64,000 bases of DNA, taken from positions 39,756,333 to 39,820,332 of the forward strand of contig OX419756.1 in NCBI GenBank assembly GCA_948567375.1, in the 5' to 3' direction. Made by a program: the position numbers and the translations under genes. The stretch is from Lunularia cruciata (lineage: Eukaryota; Streptophyta; Marchantiopsida; Lunulariales; Lunulariaceae). The notes beneath the pieces are model-generated. The model saw nothing but the letters and a program-made list of their open reading frames with translations. It had not been told where the DNA came from and did not search any database. Below, piece by piece: positions 1 through 11,322 of this stretch (position 1 is its first letter; each line of letters opens with the position of its first letter).

Positions 1-2019
1 AACTCGTTCTGACAAAGCACCATAAATGTGCGTGAGCTCATAATATGCGACAAATTCGTTTGCCGCGGTTTATTTCTATTTATTTCGGTTTAATATGGCA
101 ACTTAGATGACATCCCCGCTGATCTCAATCTGTCCTAGTTGTTATGGAACAAGCATAAAGTCCCGACTATGATTCTGCCATGATGTCATTGCATCTCTTC
201 TCTAGAGTGTCATGAATAGCTTTTATGCACTAGTGGGTTTCATAAATAGTTTGGCGAAGTTCGATATATTTTCATATAGATTATTACTTCATGTTCAGTA
301 TGTTTTCATACAAATTATTACTAAACGTTGACTAAATTGGTATGGGGCGGGCGGAGGAGAAAAGAGTGCCACTATAGAGTTTCGGTCAAGTTCCTTATTA
401 GTAAACTTTTATTATTAGTAAATTCTATAAGAGTTGATTCGTAAAAATAAATGATATTGAATTTTCTGTTGTCACACCATAACACATTAAATACATATTA
501 GGGCTAATAAAATGCTTGGTTTAGGGTGAATATGGTCTATGTCGGTTGTTGCCTAGTGTAATATGTTAATTTAAGATTAAATGGGATTTGACACATCGTT
601 GCTCGTGGTTGTTAGTTCGGTGGTAGTGGTTGTTGGTCGCTGCTCGTTGTTGGTCATCACCGCCCGTAGCCACTGTTGGTGCCCGAAGCCACTTGTTGCT
701 GTTGTTAGTCCGCTCGTCATTGCTCGTAACCGCTTGATGGCACCTGTAGCCATTCGATGGCTCTCGTTGATTTTGCATCCAAATGTGAGCTTGCATTGCA
801 GTTAGGTTCTTGATTTTCTTTTGCTAAATTGTTGTTGCTCTTTTAGAATAAAATTCCTCAAACTTCAATTGATTTCTTGTTTACCACAAGAGAATGCGAA
901 TCATTTTCCATCACTTGCATATCTCCCTTGCCTCACTAATCTATGGAAATGAACCACTACACCAATGCAAAACTTCAAAGCCCACAGGTTTTGTTTACTG
1001 ATAGGAGCATTTAAACAAAGCATTTGCATTTGCAAATGGTTGATTTGAATTTGAATAGTTGAGAGTGGCATTTTGGATCCGCCAAAAAATTTCATAAATC
1101 CCACTCTAAGAATGACCCACCAAAAAAATATGGCAACACTCTCAAGAAGCCATATCATCTCTTTTGACAATCATTTATTTCACCATAGCAATCCTAAACG
1201 TCCTTAATATAGTGCTTGATTTTTATAAATGAATGCAAATTGCATGTGATATATCGTAAAATAATTTACGAGTTGTTCATTTATTAGCACCTCATCTCCT
1301 TACAAAGTTCACTAAAAATAGTTATGAAGTTTGTTTTTTATCATGTAGACATCCGTCAGAACTGTTTTTGAAACCCCATGTTGTACCACCATATCCTCAT
1401 TCATTTGCGTTACTTCATTACCAGTACATGCTAAACGGACGAAACGTCTCAATAGCGAGAGCCTTGTTAGATGTTTTGTTCTGTTTTTCTTTGCATTTTC
1501 TTTGGTAATTGCCGAGCAAAATATGTTTCTAGTCATTTTTTCTCTTTAATACTTATTTTCCAATTTGAAAATGAAGAACCTAATAATTCTGTGAGTTACA
1601 CTTTAATCACCTCACCTCTTTACGCATGAAGTAAGAAGAAAGAAATGCAAATGACTGACCTCTGAAACTTTGACGACAAAATTTTCATGAGAGTGTTAAT
1701 GTTGTTTATTGTGTACTGTCTTCCAAAATTTATTCCTAAAGTTATCTTTCTAATATGAGTTATATCATTAACCTAAGTAATTACAAGATGTACCCATGTA
1801 TTTACAAATTGTCACATACAATTTTGCATTCCCTTATCAACCATGCTTTTTACCAAGTTAATTTATAATTTAAGAAGTTTTACATGTTCATTATATAACT
1901 CTTGATTTCACTCCATAAATTTTTATGTATGCACACTAATGTTCTACCGTGTCATGTCATTTGGTACATAGCTCCTGATTTTTCTCCATAAATTTTTTAT
2001 GTATGCCCACTAATGTTCT
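1..2019. other. Unassigned AT-rich flank
   Basis: I see no convincing gene or retroelement domain here. Open frames are short and lack recognisable motifs. Around 590-760 the sequence is a degenerate GTT/GCT-rich low-complexity tract. The right edge is set by where similarity to the C-family LTR starts, near 2020. It could be host intergenic DNA or a retroelement too decayed to recognise. Confidence 0.5.
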
Positions 2020-2022
2020 ACC
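1903..2022. repeat. Imperfect tandem repeat, two ~46-bp copies
   Basis: Copies at 1903-1948 and 1976-2022 share a segment running from TGATTT through CTCCATAAATTTTT to AATGTTCTACC, offset by about 73 bp. The second copy abuts the first base of C-family LTR similarity, so this repeat may mark the breakpoint where the C1 LTR was truncated. Confidence 0.6.
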
Positions 2023-2400
2023 ATTTGTAGTGTTGCATCTAGATAACTCGGATTCTGGAGTAGTAGTGTTGGTAGTTAGGAGTATTTTGGTAGTTACTCA
2101 TAGTCTACTTGTTGATGGTCAAATTTTGTGTTCAAAGTATTGACTACATGGTAGTGCCCATTTTCACTTGCACCATTTGTACCATCGGATGTGCCGTTAG
2201 TGGGACCATTAAGGTTGGAGACCAAGGGGGTATACTTTTAAAATGCAGCAATTGTCACTTAGGTTCTCTTAGTTCACTTAGGTCACTAGAGGCTTTGAGG
2301 CATAGGGCTAACAAGCCAGCTTGTTGGCGTGAGGTTAGCTAGTTTAGAGTAGTTTTTGGTCATTGTTTGGCAAAATCTGCACACCCTACTAGATTGTCCG
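2020..2400 (+). repeat. C1 5' LTR remnant
   Basis: Matches 23254-23640 in the C1 3' LTR, starting at ACCATTTGTAGTGTTGCAT and continuing with clear but diverged similarity. The first ~110 bp of the LTR, present from 23141 in the 3' copy, is missing here. The 3' limit is uncertain because the right-hand copy diverges; the LTR may extend towards 2600. The tract 2400-3150 is a presumed leader with no clear primer binding site. Confidence 0.55.
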
Positions 2401-3155
2401 CAATAAGGTTTGACCCCTAGATCTTTGGTTCATAGACTATTGCCCTAGCCAACTAGTCCACCTCACTTGTTATCCTAGTGAGTATTCCATTATTATATAT
2501 ACACCTGGAGCTTTGGCTAGGAGAGATCATTCTTGGTGATCTTGGTAGCTTAGGAAGTAGATAATTCCTATTATGTCAAATGCCAAATGGTGGCAAAGTC
2601 AATCTAGTGTTGATTTATGAGATAGAGGGTTTGGTTTAAATTTCTTGTGATTGGACCACTCTATTCTTTGCCTCCTATTTGTGCATCATGTTTGTGTGAG
2701 GTGCCTTGACTTTAGAGCGTTGGTGCTCTGGTGTGCTCTCAATAGTGAGGCTAGAGTGATGACCAATCAGACTACCTATGTTTCTCTCCAATGAAGCAAG
2801 AAGTGATAACTTGCAGACCATGAGAGTGCATGTTGTTATGGCAAGCTACAAGTTGCCCTTTCCCTTAGTATAGTTGTTGTAGTTAGAGTTACATTAATGG
2901 GTGACGTTTGGTTGATGGTGTTGGCACTTGGTACGGTTGCGGGTGCAATTTCTGGTTACTTTGTCATGACGGAGTTCTTTTTCAGAAGAGATAGCATTGT
3001 AGTACACAATGGGTTTACTCAAAGTGACACTTGATATCAACTTGTATCTTAGGTCCTAATGAGGGAGGAGATTGACTCTAAGATGGAGTTTGGCACTAGA
3101 GTTGATTCAGTTGAGAGTGCACTTGGAGTGTCTGCACCGTTGTTGTGGGACATGA

Positions 3156-3930
3156 ATGAGATTCATGTGGCCTCCAAAAGCACAAAATTACTTTGGTATA
3201 GTGGGTACTATTGATTTGGATGATTTCATCCAAGAGTTTGATAATTGGTGTGATTTGCAACAAATGTGGAACCCTACTTTGTTCACACCCTTCATGGCAT
3301 GGAAGAGGTTGCTTCAGCACTTGGAAGGTCCGCCAATGGACAACTACCAAAATTTCAAGAGAGCTCATTTGGAGGAGATAGAGCTATGGAGACAATATTG
3401 GTCTCCAAACTATGTCTTCATTACTTTAGACTCAATTTTTAAGGGTAAATCACAAGTACCCATGAGTTTTAGCTCTAATAGCATTGGTCGATCTCTTGGA
3501 GATGGTGCTAGTACAAGTGGACGTACTACTACAAGAGGTGGTGTAGTATCAAGTTTAACCCTATGGTGGAGTTCTTCTAGTGTTTGAGGTAAAACTACTA
3601 GGGAGTGCGGATTGACAAGTTGAGGAGCTTGCAAGAGTTCCAATGAAAGGTTTGAAAGAGCATATGCGAGGCATACACTTGCATGAGATGGGTGATCAAT
3701 TTTACTCAAGGAGTTATTGAAGCCCAAGCCGTCCAGTTTTGGTTTGGGATATGTTACAATGAATTGCAACGTAGAGTTCGTGATGCTACGTTGTTATAGG
3801 CTACTTTGCCTATTTTGGCAGTGATCTTTGGTTTGGCTAAGCGTATTGAGCTCAACATAGTAGAGGAGAGAGTGGTGACATCTGGATTTGATAGGGAGAC
3901 CTCATCCATAGTTGTTACTTCTTCAGGAGA
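3156..3930 (+). pseudogene. C1 gag remnant
   Basis: Decayed capsid-like gag of element C1, whose product would assemble the virus-like particle. An open stretch from 3156 to 3587 contains a DDFIQEFDNW-like start and a LLQHLEGPP segment. A second frame from about 3700 contains FWFGICYNELQRRVRDATLL, typical of the helical retrotransposon gag domain (output ELQRRVR). At least one frameshift and an in-frame stop separate them. The sequence is cut at 3976 by A1. No zinc knuckle is visible before the cut. Assignment rests on position after an LTR and on gag-like residues. Confidence 0.55.
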
Positions 3931-3976
3931 GTAGTAGAGTGCACCCGCCATGTTGGTTTCCAAGGACAAGATGGAA

Positions 3977-4666
3977 TGTGAGCTGGCTTGTCTCTCACTC
4001 AAGATGAACCTCTGATGGCTATTATGGTAGCGCACCATGGACTAAGAAGGCAAGGGACCCCAACTCCATCATACTCCTCCAAGGCTAACACTCCAAGACT
4101 CAAGACATTGCTCACTAGAGAACTCAATGAGAGAAAGATAGTTGCAAATGAAAGGATGATGAGTACCTCCTCACCCCTTGTTTATATACTTGTGAAATAT
4201 TTACGTACCAAAGTTACTTATTACCATAGTAACTCAAGTTACTAGACTAAAAGTCAAGTAAAGTCAAAAAGTAGAAAGGAATATCCATTTACATGGGCAT
4301 ATTCCCCTAAGCATGTGGTCTTATCTTGATCCAACCATTAAGTCAAGGATTCGTTCACATGGGCTATCCTTGGACTAAAGAAGAATCCAAAACAAAAAGG
4401 CTAGCGGGCCCAAGAGTTCTCAACTCTTTCCTCAAAGCCAAACACCTAGGAATAATACCAAGTCAACACACTAAAGTCCAAAATAGTGGTGCTCATCTTT
4501 TCTACTTCCTCTAAAGTAAGGTCCCCTCTATCTTAGCTATGACTAACTTAAGCTAACCATGACTAATAGAACCATCCTTTATCTCTATATAAATAATATC
4601 TCTTAACTACTTGTAATACCAAGCTAAATATCACAATACCACACACATGCACAAATGGGTGTTACA
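3977..4666 (-). repeat. A1 3' LTR
   Basis: 690-bp LTR, plus-strand TGTGAGC...TGTTACA, followed on its internal side by TTTACCCCCGGACT, the reverse complement of the A-family polypurine tract. It aligns along its length with the other A LTRs (3977, 8486, 16275, 35861, 53471, 60600). It keeps a 13-bp segment near 4310 that is absent from both A5 LTRs, so A5 belongs to a different subfamily. Confidence 0.9.
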
Positions 4667-4689
4667 TTTACCCCCGGACTAAGTTTTCA

Positions 4690-7600
4690 CTTTGTCCTCA
4701 AAGTGAAGGTCTCTCTACCTTCTATGGTACATCTTCAACTTATCATAGTTAATCCTATCAAAGTGTCTTCCTCCTAACTCCTTGAGATCATAGGTGTAAT
4801 TGCCCCACATCTTCTTCACTATGAAAGGTCCAAAGTACTTAGGCAAAAACTTCTTTTGCACTCTCTTGAATCAGATGGAATCAAAAAACATTACCCAATC
4901 ACCTTCCTTGAAAGGCTCTACCTTCTTCTTGTCTTGGCTCTTGTCATAGCTCTCCTTTTGTTTCCTTTGGGGTTCCTCCACTTGAACCATAGCAATTGCT
5001 CTTGCCTCTTCCAACTCCATGAGTTGATCCTTCCTTGACTTCTCTGCATCACCTCCTTGTGCTTTCTTCAATCTCCTATGAATGCTTTGGAAGGTAGGAA
5101 GATCAAAGTGAATAGGTAAGGTAGAATCAATACCATATACCAATTAAAATGGAGAATATTTGATGGAAGTCTTCATGGTTGTCCTATACTCCCACAAAAT
5201 TGCATGAATCCTCTTGTTCCAATGATGTTTAGCCCCTTCCATTTCTGCATCTTTGGCTAACATCATGCACAAGGTCTGATTGGTTCTCTCTGCCAAGCCA
5301 TTGGAATTTGGCTTATTGGATGTAGTTACTCTATGTGTGATAGAGAAATGTCATAGCATAGCTGTAGTAATTCTTCCTATAAACTCTCCTCCTCTATCAG
5401 AAACCAACTCCAAAGGGCACCCAAACCTAGTGATAATGCGTTCATAAGGAAATCTACCCACTTCATCTTCTTGTCCCTCAATGGTCTAGCCTCAACCCAC
5501 TTAGTAAGGTAATCAGTAACTACCACAATGTACCAATTGTTCCTTGGGGTTCTATTGAGAGGACCTACCAAATCAATTCCCCACTTCTCAAAAGGTCATA
5601 GCAATAGAATTGATCTAAGTGGTGGATTTGATGTAGACTTTCTAGCAAAAGCTTGACAAATATGACAAGTTTTGCAATAATCAAGACAATCCTTGAAAAT
5701 CCGTCTCCAATGGTAACCTGCATCTAGAACTTGAAAGCAGTCACCTTTCCTGCAAAGTGTCCTCCATATACAAAACCTTCATGAAACTCCTTTATGAGTA
5801 GGATAGACTCTTCCTTACCCATTGCTCTTCAAAGTAGACCATATGCTCCTTGGTGAAAAAGAATATCCTCCACCATTGTGTAAGGTCTAGATCTTGCTGC
5901 AAGGGCCTTCCTCTCCCTAGCATGCATCCCTTCTGGATAGTTACTTCTTGTCACAAAATCCACAATCTCCTTGTACTCCATTGGAACCTCTTGAGTGATT
6001 GAGATTTTCATGAGCTCCTCATCCGAGAAGGAATTATCCACTGGCTCATCTCCATCATGATCATAGGCTCTAGATAACAAATCAGCATTTGCATGTTTAT
6101 TTCTTGGCCTATCCTCGATGGTGTAGTCATACTCAGACAAGAGTATCATCCACCTTGCTAGTCTCCCTTCAACATTAGGCTTGTTGAAGATGTACTTCAA
6201 AGCCTTGTGATCCGTGACAATGGTGGCTTTCCCTCCAATCAAGTAGTGTCTAAACTTCTTGAGACCAAAGACCACTGCCAACCCTTCTCTATCCGTGACA
6301 GAGTAGTTCTTCTCTGCTGAAACCATCTGCCTACTAGTATAAACTATTGGATGATCATACCCATCTTGGTCTAATTGACTAAGAGTGCATCCTATAGCTA
6401 CATTAGAAGCATCAGTGTAAAGGATGAAAGGCTTACTCCAATAAGGGTTAGCAAGAATTGGAGCTACAACAAGGGATTGCTTGAGCTCCTCAAAAGCTTT
6501 GAGAGCCTTCTTGTCCTCCAAAATCATCTTGTAATCTACACCCTTCTTCATGTAGATGGTCAATGCATAAGCCTTGTTAGAAAATGAGAAGATGAACCTG
6601 CTATAGTATCCAACCATCCCCAAGAATTGGCGTAACTTTGTCAAGCTTGAAGGGAATGGAAGGTCTGAGATTTTCCTCACCTTCTCAAGATCAACTGTTA
6701 TTCCATCCTTGGAGATGATGTGCTCCAAAAGTAGACCTTCTTCACATCCAAAAATGCACTTCTCTTGGTTGAGTGATGCATTTGCCTCATCCAAGCGTTG
6801 CAAGACTTTGATTAGGTGCTCAAAATGCTCCTCCTTGCTCCCATAGACACAAAAGTCATCAATGAAGTCTCTCACAAATTTCCCAATGAAAGGTTCAAAT
6901 ACCTTGTTCATGAACCGTTGGAATGTGGCTGGAGCATTGCAAAGCCCAAAAGGCATGACCTTGAAAGCGTAAGTTCCCCAAGGTGTGGTAAATGTGGTGA
7001 GTTGTTGATGCTCTAGTGCAATCTTGATTTGGTTATATCCACTATAACCATCTCCAAAATTGTACCTCTCATGACCTACAACCTCCTCCAAGATCTCATC
7101 AATGAATGGCAATGGGTAGTAGTCCTTCTTGGTAACAGCATGGAGGTTTGCCCAAAGCTTGCCATTCTTTTTTGTCATAATGACAATTGGAGACACCCAT
7201 TCTGAATTCTCTACCTCAAAGATAAATCTAGCCTCCTTGAGCTTATCAATCTCCTCTTTCACAACCAAAGATATTGGTGGGCTAATGAGACATTGCTTTT
7301 GGCAGATTGGTCTTGCATGTGACTCCACCTCTATCTTGTGCTCCTCCAAGGTGACTTCCTTCAAATCCTTGTAACTGAAAGCAAAAACATGGATGAATTT
7401 GTGGAAAATCTCCTCAAATCTCACTTTCTCCTCCTTGGTAACATTTGGGCCATACTTGAGGGTAGATAACCTTCTCTCTACCTCCTCAAGTGTCAATGGT
7501 GATTTATTTGGGTCCTTTAAAACCTCTGGCTTAGGTGAAAAATCCATAGCACACAAAGGATACACATCTTAATCAGATTCAGATTCATCCTCCTCCGTGG

Positions 7601-8485
7601 AAGTCTCCTCTTCCATGCTTGTGTCCACACCTGAAGCTCCTTCTTCAGAATCTAATTCCCAATAATCAGAAGATGGTGTATCCGAATGTGAAGTATTGGT
7701 GGTGTTAGTCATAGGAACTGTGAATCTATGGTTTGATGGTCCAATCCTCAAGTACGCTTTGTGCCGTCAATCAGTTGTGCATGTTGCTCTCAACCATGGC
7801 CTCCCAAGAAGTAAGTAATAGCTTGAATCCTTCAAGACTTGGAAAGTCATGAGATTTTGAGCTTCCATAACTCAAACTACCACTTTATCCGTCACCCCTA
7901 TTGGTGGAACTTGTTGCTTGTTTTCCATGCTCACCACAAATGTTGAAGGTCTTGAGTGTATCATACCCAACTTCTTCATCAACCTTTCTAACATGGCATT
8001 CAATGCTGATCCTCCATCAACAAGTGCATCTTTGATGTTGTGACCATTCACTCTCACATCAATCTTGGAGGCATATTCACAAGCCTCCCATGGTGTTGGC
8101 TTGGCATCCACCACCCTCATTGATACTATAGCTTTTTCCTTCTTCTTCCTCTTGCTCCTTGTAGAACTCAAACCACCTCTAAGCTCCTTTCTCAAGGTAG
8201 GGTTCAAAGCAATCAATTGGCCCACTATGATGTTAGCCTTGTGACTACCAACATCATCCAACACATTGTAGTTCCATTGTTGCTTTGAGATCAAGAAGTC
8301 CTCCATCCCCAACTTCTTCCTTGGAGTCTTTGTTGTTGATGGTGTTGAGGTGCGAGTGCTCCTAGTAGACATAGGAGTATCCTTTCTTGGAATAAATCCT
8401 TGAGAAGAGTGAACATCCTTTGCAAAATGAGCTCTCTTCTTTTCTTGTGCCAAAAGCTCCAAATTAAGACCCTTGGAGTTTGAGT
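4690..8485 (-). pseudogene. A1 pol and gag C-terminus (broken)
   Basis: Reading on the minus strand: the gag C-terminal segment (8462 down), protease region, RT, RNase H and integrase. The longest open stretch, 7565-5829, covers RT with MPFGLCNAPATFQRFM and DFIDDFCVYG, and RNase H with YTDAS and VTDHKALKY. Downstream the integrase (5571-4690) is broken by several stops and frameshifts. The protease frame breaks near 7872, and a stop near 7569 separates the acidic linker from RT. Compared with A5 the RT lost part of the VCVDYKKLN region (it reads LWANLHAVTKKDYY near 7140). The gene is not functional. Its gag N-terminus lies on the far side of A2. Confidence 0.85.
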
Positions 8486-9170
8486 TGTAACACCCATTTA
8501 TGCATGTGTGTGGTATTGTGATATTTAGCTTGGTATTACAAGTACTTAAGAGATATTATTTATATAGAGATAAATGATGGTTCTATATTAGTCATGGTTA
8601 GCTAAAGTTAGTCATAACTAAGATAGAAGGGACTTTACTTTAGAGGAAGTAGAAAAGATGAGCACCACTATTTTGGATTTTATTGTGTTGACTTGGTATT
8701 ATTCCTAGGTGTTTGGCTTTGAGGAAAGAGTTGAGAACTCTTGGGCCCGCAAGCCTTTTTGTTTTGGATTCTTCTTTAGTCCAAGGATAGCCCATGTGGA
8801 AGAATCCTTGACTTAGTGGTTGGGTCAAGATAAGACCACATGCTTAGGGGAATATGCCCATGTGAATGGATATTCCTTTCTACTTTTTGACTTTACTTGA
8901 CTTTTAGTCTAGTAACTTGAGTTACTATGGTAATTAGTAACTTTGGTACGTAATTATTTCACAAGTATATAAACAAGGGGTGATGAGGTACTCATCATCC
9001 TTTCATTTGCAACTATCTCTCTCTCATTGAGTTCTCTAGTGAGCAATGTCTTGAAGTGTTAGTCTTGGAGGAGTATGATGGAGTTGTGGTTCGTTGCTGT
9101 CTTAGTCCATGGTGCGCTACCATAATAGCCATCAGAGGTTCATCTTGAGTGAGAGACAGGCCGGCTCACA
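8486..9170 (+). repeat. A2 5' LTR
   Basis: 685-bp LTR starting TGTAACACCC and ending GGCCGGCTCACA. U3 holds several TTGACT boxes and a TATATAAA box at 8966-8973. The sequence immediately after it is the primer binding site. It pairs with 16275-16966. Confidence 0.93.
8688..8973 (+). promoter_or_regulatory. A-family U3 promoter: W-box cores and TATA box
   Basis: TTGACT occurs at 8688-8693, 8808-8813, 8887-8892 and 8897-8902, and TTGACC (as GGTCAA on the plus strand) at 8823-8828. TATATAAA at 8966-8973 follows. TTGAC[CT] is the core W-box bound by plant WRKY factors. A palindromic AGTAAC/GTTACT cluster lies at 8911-8942. The TATA box places the transcription start near 9000. Binding is inferred, not shown. 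Confidence 0.55.
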
Positions 9171-9174
9171 TTTT

Positions 9175-9186
9175 TGGTTCCGTTGC
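9175..9186 (+). other. A2 primer binding site
   Basis: TGGTTCCGTTGC begins four bases after the LTR end. The A5 version continues CGGGACC. Plant Athila/Tat elements commonly use the tRNA-Asp 3' end (complement TGGCGCCGTTGCCGGGG), and this site differs from it at two central positions and by one missing G. The priming tRNA is therefore tRNA-Asp-like by inference. Confidence 0.6.
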
Positions 9187-9211
9187 TAGGACCTCTCTAG
9201 ACGACAAGATA

Positions 9212-9382
9212 ATGTTCCTCGTCCAATTCTACATTAGGCAGAAGGAGGCTATGAGAGCTCACTTGAAGAGGACATTAGGAGAGGAGAGGGCTGAACTTAT
9301 GTTAGAGAACCAAGATCCATTTATATACCCTATAGTTCATTATGATGTCTTTGAGGTGATTTTGTACATCTTGTACACATGA
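9212..9382 (+). CDS. Leader mini-ORF of A2, copy 1 (56 aa)
   Basis: Small ORF just after the primer site, starting at the ATG at 9212 and ending TGA at 9380-9382. It encodes 56 residues with a central MRAHL...LGEERAELM segment and a C-terminal P-[IV]-V-HYD-VFEVILYILYT. The same ORF occurs in the second duplicated leader copy and in A5 (60388-60558) at identical length. It resembles leader ORFs of families B (49519, 49745) and E (39769) in the pattern FG-x-EF/EE...PVV-x-YD. I do not recognise the domain. It lacks the LTR and primer-site codons that a longer upstream frame would include, because no ATG lies there. It could be a translated regulatory uORF or a small structural protein. Confidence 0.55.
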   Translation: MFLVQFYIRQKEAMRAHLKRTLGEERAELMLENQDPFIYPIVHYDVFEVILYILYT

Positions 9383-9797
9383 GAGGAATTGGAGAGATTG
9401 TGTGAGGTGGATTGCAGATTTTGGGGATTAAGGTGATTTTGGGCAAAATCTCAAGTTTGAGATCTGGACTTGAAATTTCTACACATGATAGCTTGGGTTA
9501 TCTTTCAGTTAGCACACTTGAAATTAATATGAGAGCTACTTTGCGCACTGGGCTAGAATTTTTGAAAGTTGATAGGGTAAAGTGCTCCCGCAACCGCAAC
9601 TCTCATTGAGTTCTCTAGTGAGCAATATCTTGAGTCTTGGAGTGTTAGCCTTGGAGGAGTATGATGGAGTTGGGGTTCCTTGCCTTCTTAGTCCATGGTG
9701 CGCTACCATAATAGCCATTAGAGTTTCATCCTGAGTGAGAGACAGGCCGGCTCACATTTTTGGTTTTATTGCCAGGATCTCTCTAGAAGGCAAGATA

Positions 9798-9968
9798 ATG
9801 TTCCGCATTCAATTCTACATTAGGCAGAAGGAGGCTATGAGAGCTCACTTGGAGAGAACATTAGGAGAAGAGAGGGTTGAACTTATGTTAGAGAACCAAG
9901 ATCCATTTGTATACCTTGTAGTTCATTATGATGTCTTTGAGGTGATTTTGTATATCTTGTACACATGA
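9798..9968 (+). CDS. Leader mini-ORF of A2, copy 2 (56 aa)
   Basis: Second copy of the 56-codon leader ORF, created by the 580-bp tandem duplication. ATG at 9798-9800, TGA at 9966-9968, same length as copy 1 and as the A5 version. It differs from copy 1 by a few substitutions, for example PFVYLVV in place of PFIYPIV, and remains open, as copy 1 does. The function is unknown to me. Confidence 0.5.
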   Translation: MFRIQFYIRQKEAMRAHLERTLGEERVELMLENQDPFVYLVVHYDVFEVILYILYT

Positions 9969-10613
9969 GAGGAATTGGAGAGATTGTGTGAGGTGGATTG
10001 TAGATTTTGGGGATTAAGGTGATTTTGGGCAAAATCTCAAGTTTGAGATCTGGACTTGAAATTTCTACACATGATAGCTTTGATTATCTTTCAGTTAGCA
10101 CATTTAAAATTATTGTGAGAGCTACTATGCGCACTGGGCTAGAATTTTTGAAAGTTGATAGGGTAAAGTGCTCCCGCAACTGCATGCTCTCTAGAAAATT
10201 GTATAGAGTCTGCCATTTCTTCAATTTTCAGTGAATTGTCCTGAAAATTTCCAAGAAATTCAGTGCATTGTATCCTACCTGTTGACACAAAAATTAGAGA
10301 GAGATCATTCTTGCGCAAGGAGTTATGAGTTTTTGAAGTGAAGGGGGTGGTTTTCAAACCAAATCTGAAATATGTGTGCTGAATAGAAAGGTGTCTTGCC
10401 AAATGGCTCAATGAAAAGATCTGAAATTTTGCGAGGAGTGACGCCCTAGAGTTATGATCAAGTGTGAAAAAGTTCAGAGGATTGTGACATACTGGTTGGG
10501 AGATTTGAGTAATATTGTGAGGAAGGGTCAATTCTGCAGAGTGGAGATCTCATGCATGAGGAGGTTGAGATCAACAAAAAGCATGTTTGAGTGTTTAGAT
10601 TCATCTTGGGAAC

Positions 10614-11087
10614 ATGGACGGTCATCAAGAGTGGAAATTGAGATTATGCAAGGTTCCCCAAGGGTTTGAGGTGATTGTAGAGATGGATTTGAGGAAAAGA
10701 GAGTTTACAATAGAATTTGAAGAGAGTGTTGAGAGGATCCAAAAACCTACACCACTTGGAGGAAAGAGTGAGTCTAAGTGCTTTTTGTGTGGAGAGAAGG
10801 GACATAACGCAAGTTCATGTCCATTGACCTTTGAGAGCAAGAGATTGAGGGAAAGGAGAGGCTTACTTGATTTGGGTTTGCATGTTAGACCTTCTTCACC
10901 AAGATTGGGAGGGAGAAGATCTAAGACCAAGGAGTTGTGTGAGGTTTGTGGAGTTGAAGGACTTCCAAAAGGACATGAGTGTAGTGGAGTAAAATCACTT
11001 TTGGAGACTTTGGTGAAGGATCTTGGAGAGAGTCTTAGTACAACTACAGAAATACTACCACCTTCATCAGTTAGTTCTCAAGATTAG
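10614..11087 (+). CDS. A-family upstream ORF (ORF0) with zinc knuckle
   Basis: 157-codon ORF between the leader and gag-pol, starting MDGHQEWKLRLCKVP. Residues 50-64 or so contain a CCHC zinc knuckle, CFLCGEKGHNASSCP (C-x2-C-x4-H-x4-C). A second Cys/His cluster, CEVCGVEGLPKGHEC, lies near residue 105. It is encoded separately from gag, which has its own knuckle. Related ORFs are in A5 (59266-59739), A1, A3 and A4. Ogre/Tat elements are known to carry an extra ORF ahead of gag, which fits this placement, but that ORF's function is not established. It probably binds nucleic acid. The frame is intact here although the downstream gag-pol is broken. Confidence 0.7.
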   Translation: MDGHQEWKLRLCKVPQGFEVIVEMDLRKREFTIEFEESVERIQKPTPLGGKSESKCFLCGEKGHNASSCPLTFESKRLRERRGLLDLGLHVRPSSPRLGGRRSKTKELCEVCGVEGLPKGHECSGVKSLLETLVKDLGESLSTTTEILPPSSVSSQD

Positions 11088-11322
11088 TGATGGAGATAAT
11101 CTTTCAACTTATGGATAAACTATCCATGAGGGTTCAATTAATATGCACTCTAGGATTTGATGTTGCTATAGAAATCTTGGAGCAACCTAAACCTTTTGTG
11201 TTCCCTAGGGTGGACTACTCTCAAATGGTGTTAGTCATGTATATACTCTATTAGTTATAGAGTGAGAGAAAAGAAAGAGAAAAAGAAAAATTGAGAGAAG
11301 AGAAAGATAGTGAGAGGTTAAG

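Larger units (their letters stand above)
9021..10183 (+). repeat. ~580-bp tandem duplication across the A2 LTR/leader junction
   Basis: The stretch from about 9021 (last ~150 bp of the LTR, starting CTCTCATTGAG) through the primer site and leader to about 9599 is repeated at 9600-10183. The copies differ by scattered substitutions and short indels. The second copy contains a second LTR end (to 9756) and a second, mutated primer-site sequence (TGGTTTTATTGC from 9761). The duplication is absent from A5. Confidence 0.85.

Noticed and set aside
901-1536. Short minus-strand frames of 74-89 codons in the left flank
   Set aside because: AT-rich, no domain, no start context and no homologous copy in the window. 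Length is expected by chance.
9149-9211. N-terminal extension of the A leader ORF across the LTR end (starting in GAGAGACAGG)
   Set aside because: There is no ATG in this stretch; the frame would need GTG as start and would run through the primer binding site.
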